A DNA stretch of 64,000 nt, taken from contig NZ_WTKU01000011.1 in assembly GCF_011378715.1 (NCBI RefSeq), positions 62,001 through 126,000 of the forward strand, written 5' to 3'. The translations under genes were made by a program, and so were the position numbers. Source of the stretch: Psychromonas sp. SA13A. GTDB taxonomy: Bacteria > Pseudomonadota > Gammaproteobacteria > Enterobacterales > Psychromonadaceae. The notes under the pieces were generated by a model. It saw only the letters and a program-made list of their open reading frames with translations, ran no database searches and was not told where the DNA came from. Numbering within the stretch: the first letter of the stretch is position 1; every line of letters starts with the position of its first letter. Of this stretch, positions 63,236 to 64,000 are shown piece by piece.

Positions 63236-64000
63236 TCAATAAAAGTTGGATTGTATTTACATTATTAATGCTGGCTGTTGTCAGCTCTTTTGCGCATACG
63301 ATCTATGCGCCCAATGACATTCCACTACTTGATAACCGCTTTAGAATTGACCCTAATACTGAACAAGTAACAATTATCTTAAATCACCCTAAACGTGCGC
63401 AAAAGACAGTGTTAGTACAACCCGATGGCAGTAAATTATTTGCTCGCCGCCACCCTGAAGAAAGTGTTGCCTGGTTCCATAATAACAGCCAAGATATTAT
63501 AACCATTCAAAATCCGATGCCCGGTCCATGGCAAGCTATTGCAATGCTAAATGGGAATAATAGAATTCAGCTATTAAACCCTATCTCATTAAAAATCAAT
63601 AAATTGCCGCTTAAAGTTTACAATAGTGAATATCTGACATCCCATGTATCTTTGATTAAAGATGGGCAGATAATGACTAACAAAGATTATTTGAAATATG
63701 CAAAGTTAACAGTTTCTATTGTTAGCGATCTGAAAAAAGTAGTCTCATTATATAGAGACGATGGCCAATATTATGATTCATTCCCTTTTGACGGAGAGCT
63801 AACGACTGATTTTTTCATGGACTTAGATCCTGGTCGGTATTTGCTGAATATTAAGACTAAAAATAATATTTTTATTCGTAACGTGAACAAAGACATTGTT
63901 GTCTTTCCGCAACCATTAACCTATACAATACAACCAGCCGCAGAGAATGCGAGTAGCGCACAATTAACGTTAATTGCAGATGAGTCTGAAATAGTCCCTA
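63226..64000 (+). CDS. Secreted protein resembling the TIGR03503 family (partial)
   Basis: A frame open from a GTG at 63226 to the end of the window, overlapping dnaQ by 10 bases. The N-terminus is a signal peptide (KSWIVFTLLMLAVVSSFAHT). The mature part opens with PNDIPLLDNRFRIDPNTEQV and contains DGSKLFARRHPE and NPMPGPWQAIAML, which I recall as typical of the TIGR03503 proteins of marine gammaproteobacteria; that is memory, not a search. GGGAG lies a few bases before the GTG, supporting coupling with dnaQ. Function is unknown. At least 258 codons are present and the 3' end is missing. Confidence 0.75.
   Translation, partial: MAVINKSWIVFTLLMLAVVSSFAHTIYAPNDIPLLDNRFRIDPNTEQVTIILNHPKRAQKTVLVQPDGSKLFARRHPEESVAWFHNNSQDIITIQNPMPGPWQAIAMLNGNNRIQLLNPISLKINKLPLKVYNSEYLTSHVSLIKDGQIMTNKDYLKYAKLTVSIVSDLKKVVSLYRDDGQYYDSFPFDGELTTDFFMDLDPGRYLLNIKTKNNIFIRNVNKDIVVFPQPLTYTIQPAAENASSAQLTLIADESEIVP

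Overview
The window is chromosomal DNA from an AT-rich marine gammaproteobacterium, most likely Psychromonas or a close relative. This placement is an inference from gene content and order: tandem glgC genes before glgA, argR beside mdh, raiA beside tyrA-aroF as in enterobacteria, a yejABEF peptide importer, and an exosortase-type exopolysaccharide locus. No tRNA, rRNA, CRISPR array, intact insertion sequence or prophage was recognised.

Layout. Positions 1-3039 hold glycogen synthesis (end of one glgC, a complete second glgC, glgA). Positions 3223-20998 are mostly housekeeping: cysG, a two-CBS-domain protein, mdh, an ArtI-like amino-acid binding protein divergent from argR, a lone type IV pilin, slt, yejABEF, raiA, tyrA-aroF and a GNAT-fold protein. 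Positions 21091-56609 are an exosortase A (XrtA/EpsH) polysaccharide region. Positions 57191-63235 hold a soluble two-PAS chemoreceptor-like protein, mltD, gloB, a methyltransferase, rnhA and dnaQ, and the window ends inside a gene resembling the TIGR03503 family.

The polysaccharide region has three minus-strand operon-like blocks. Block 1 (56609 to 46223) is prsK, a Wza-like export lipoprotein, a Wzz-like chain-length protein, a CpsD-like ATPase with a degenerate P-loop, an outer-membrane beta-barrel, prsR and prsT. Block 2 (44716 to 33998) is a GT26 glycosyltransferase, a sulfotransferase, a Wzx flippase, an unusual deacetylase-like protein, a GT4 glycosyltransferase, a PaaK/CapK-like adenylating enzyme, an O-antigen-ligase-like polymerase and an acyltransferase with an SGNH domain. 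Block 3 (about 30723 to 21091) is GT4, a UDP-sugar dehydrogenase, a polysaccharide deacetylase, two GT4 enzymes, exosortase A fused to an EpsI domain, and a heparinase II/III-like protein. Two plus-strand genes sit between blocks: a secreted beta-helix protein (31765) and a WalW-like deacetylase (45107). Together they predict a uronate-containing, probably sulfated and acylated exopolysaccharide made by a Wzx/Wzy-like route, with its own lyases and a PrsK/PrsR two-component control system. No PEP-CTERM substrate and no initiating sugar-phosphate transferase is encoded here, so those parts must lie elsewhere.

The intergenic DNA of this region is rich in short tandem repeats: 15 copies of a 7-bp unit, three of a 21-bp unit, and 18-bp and 11-bp units just before the chemoreceptor-like gene. 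It also contains inverted repeats that could be operators or leader structures.
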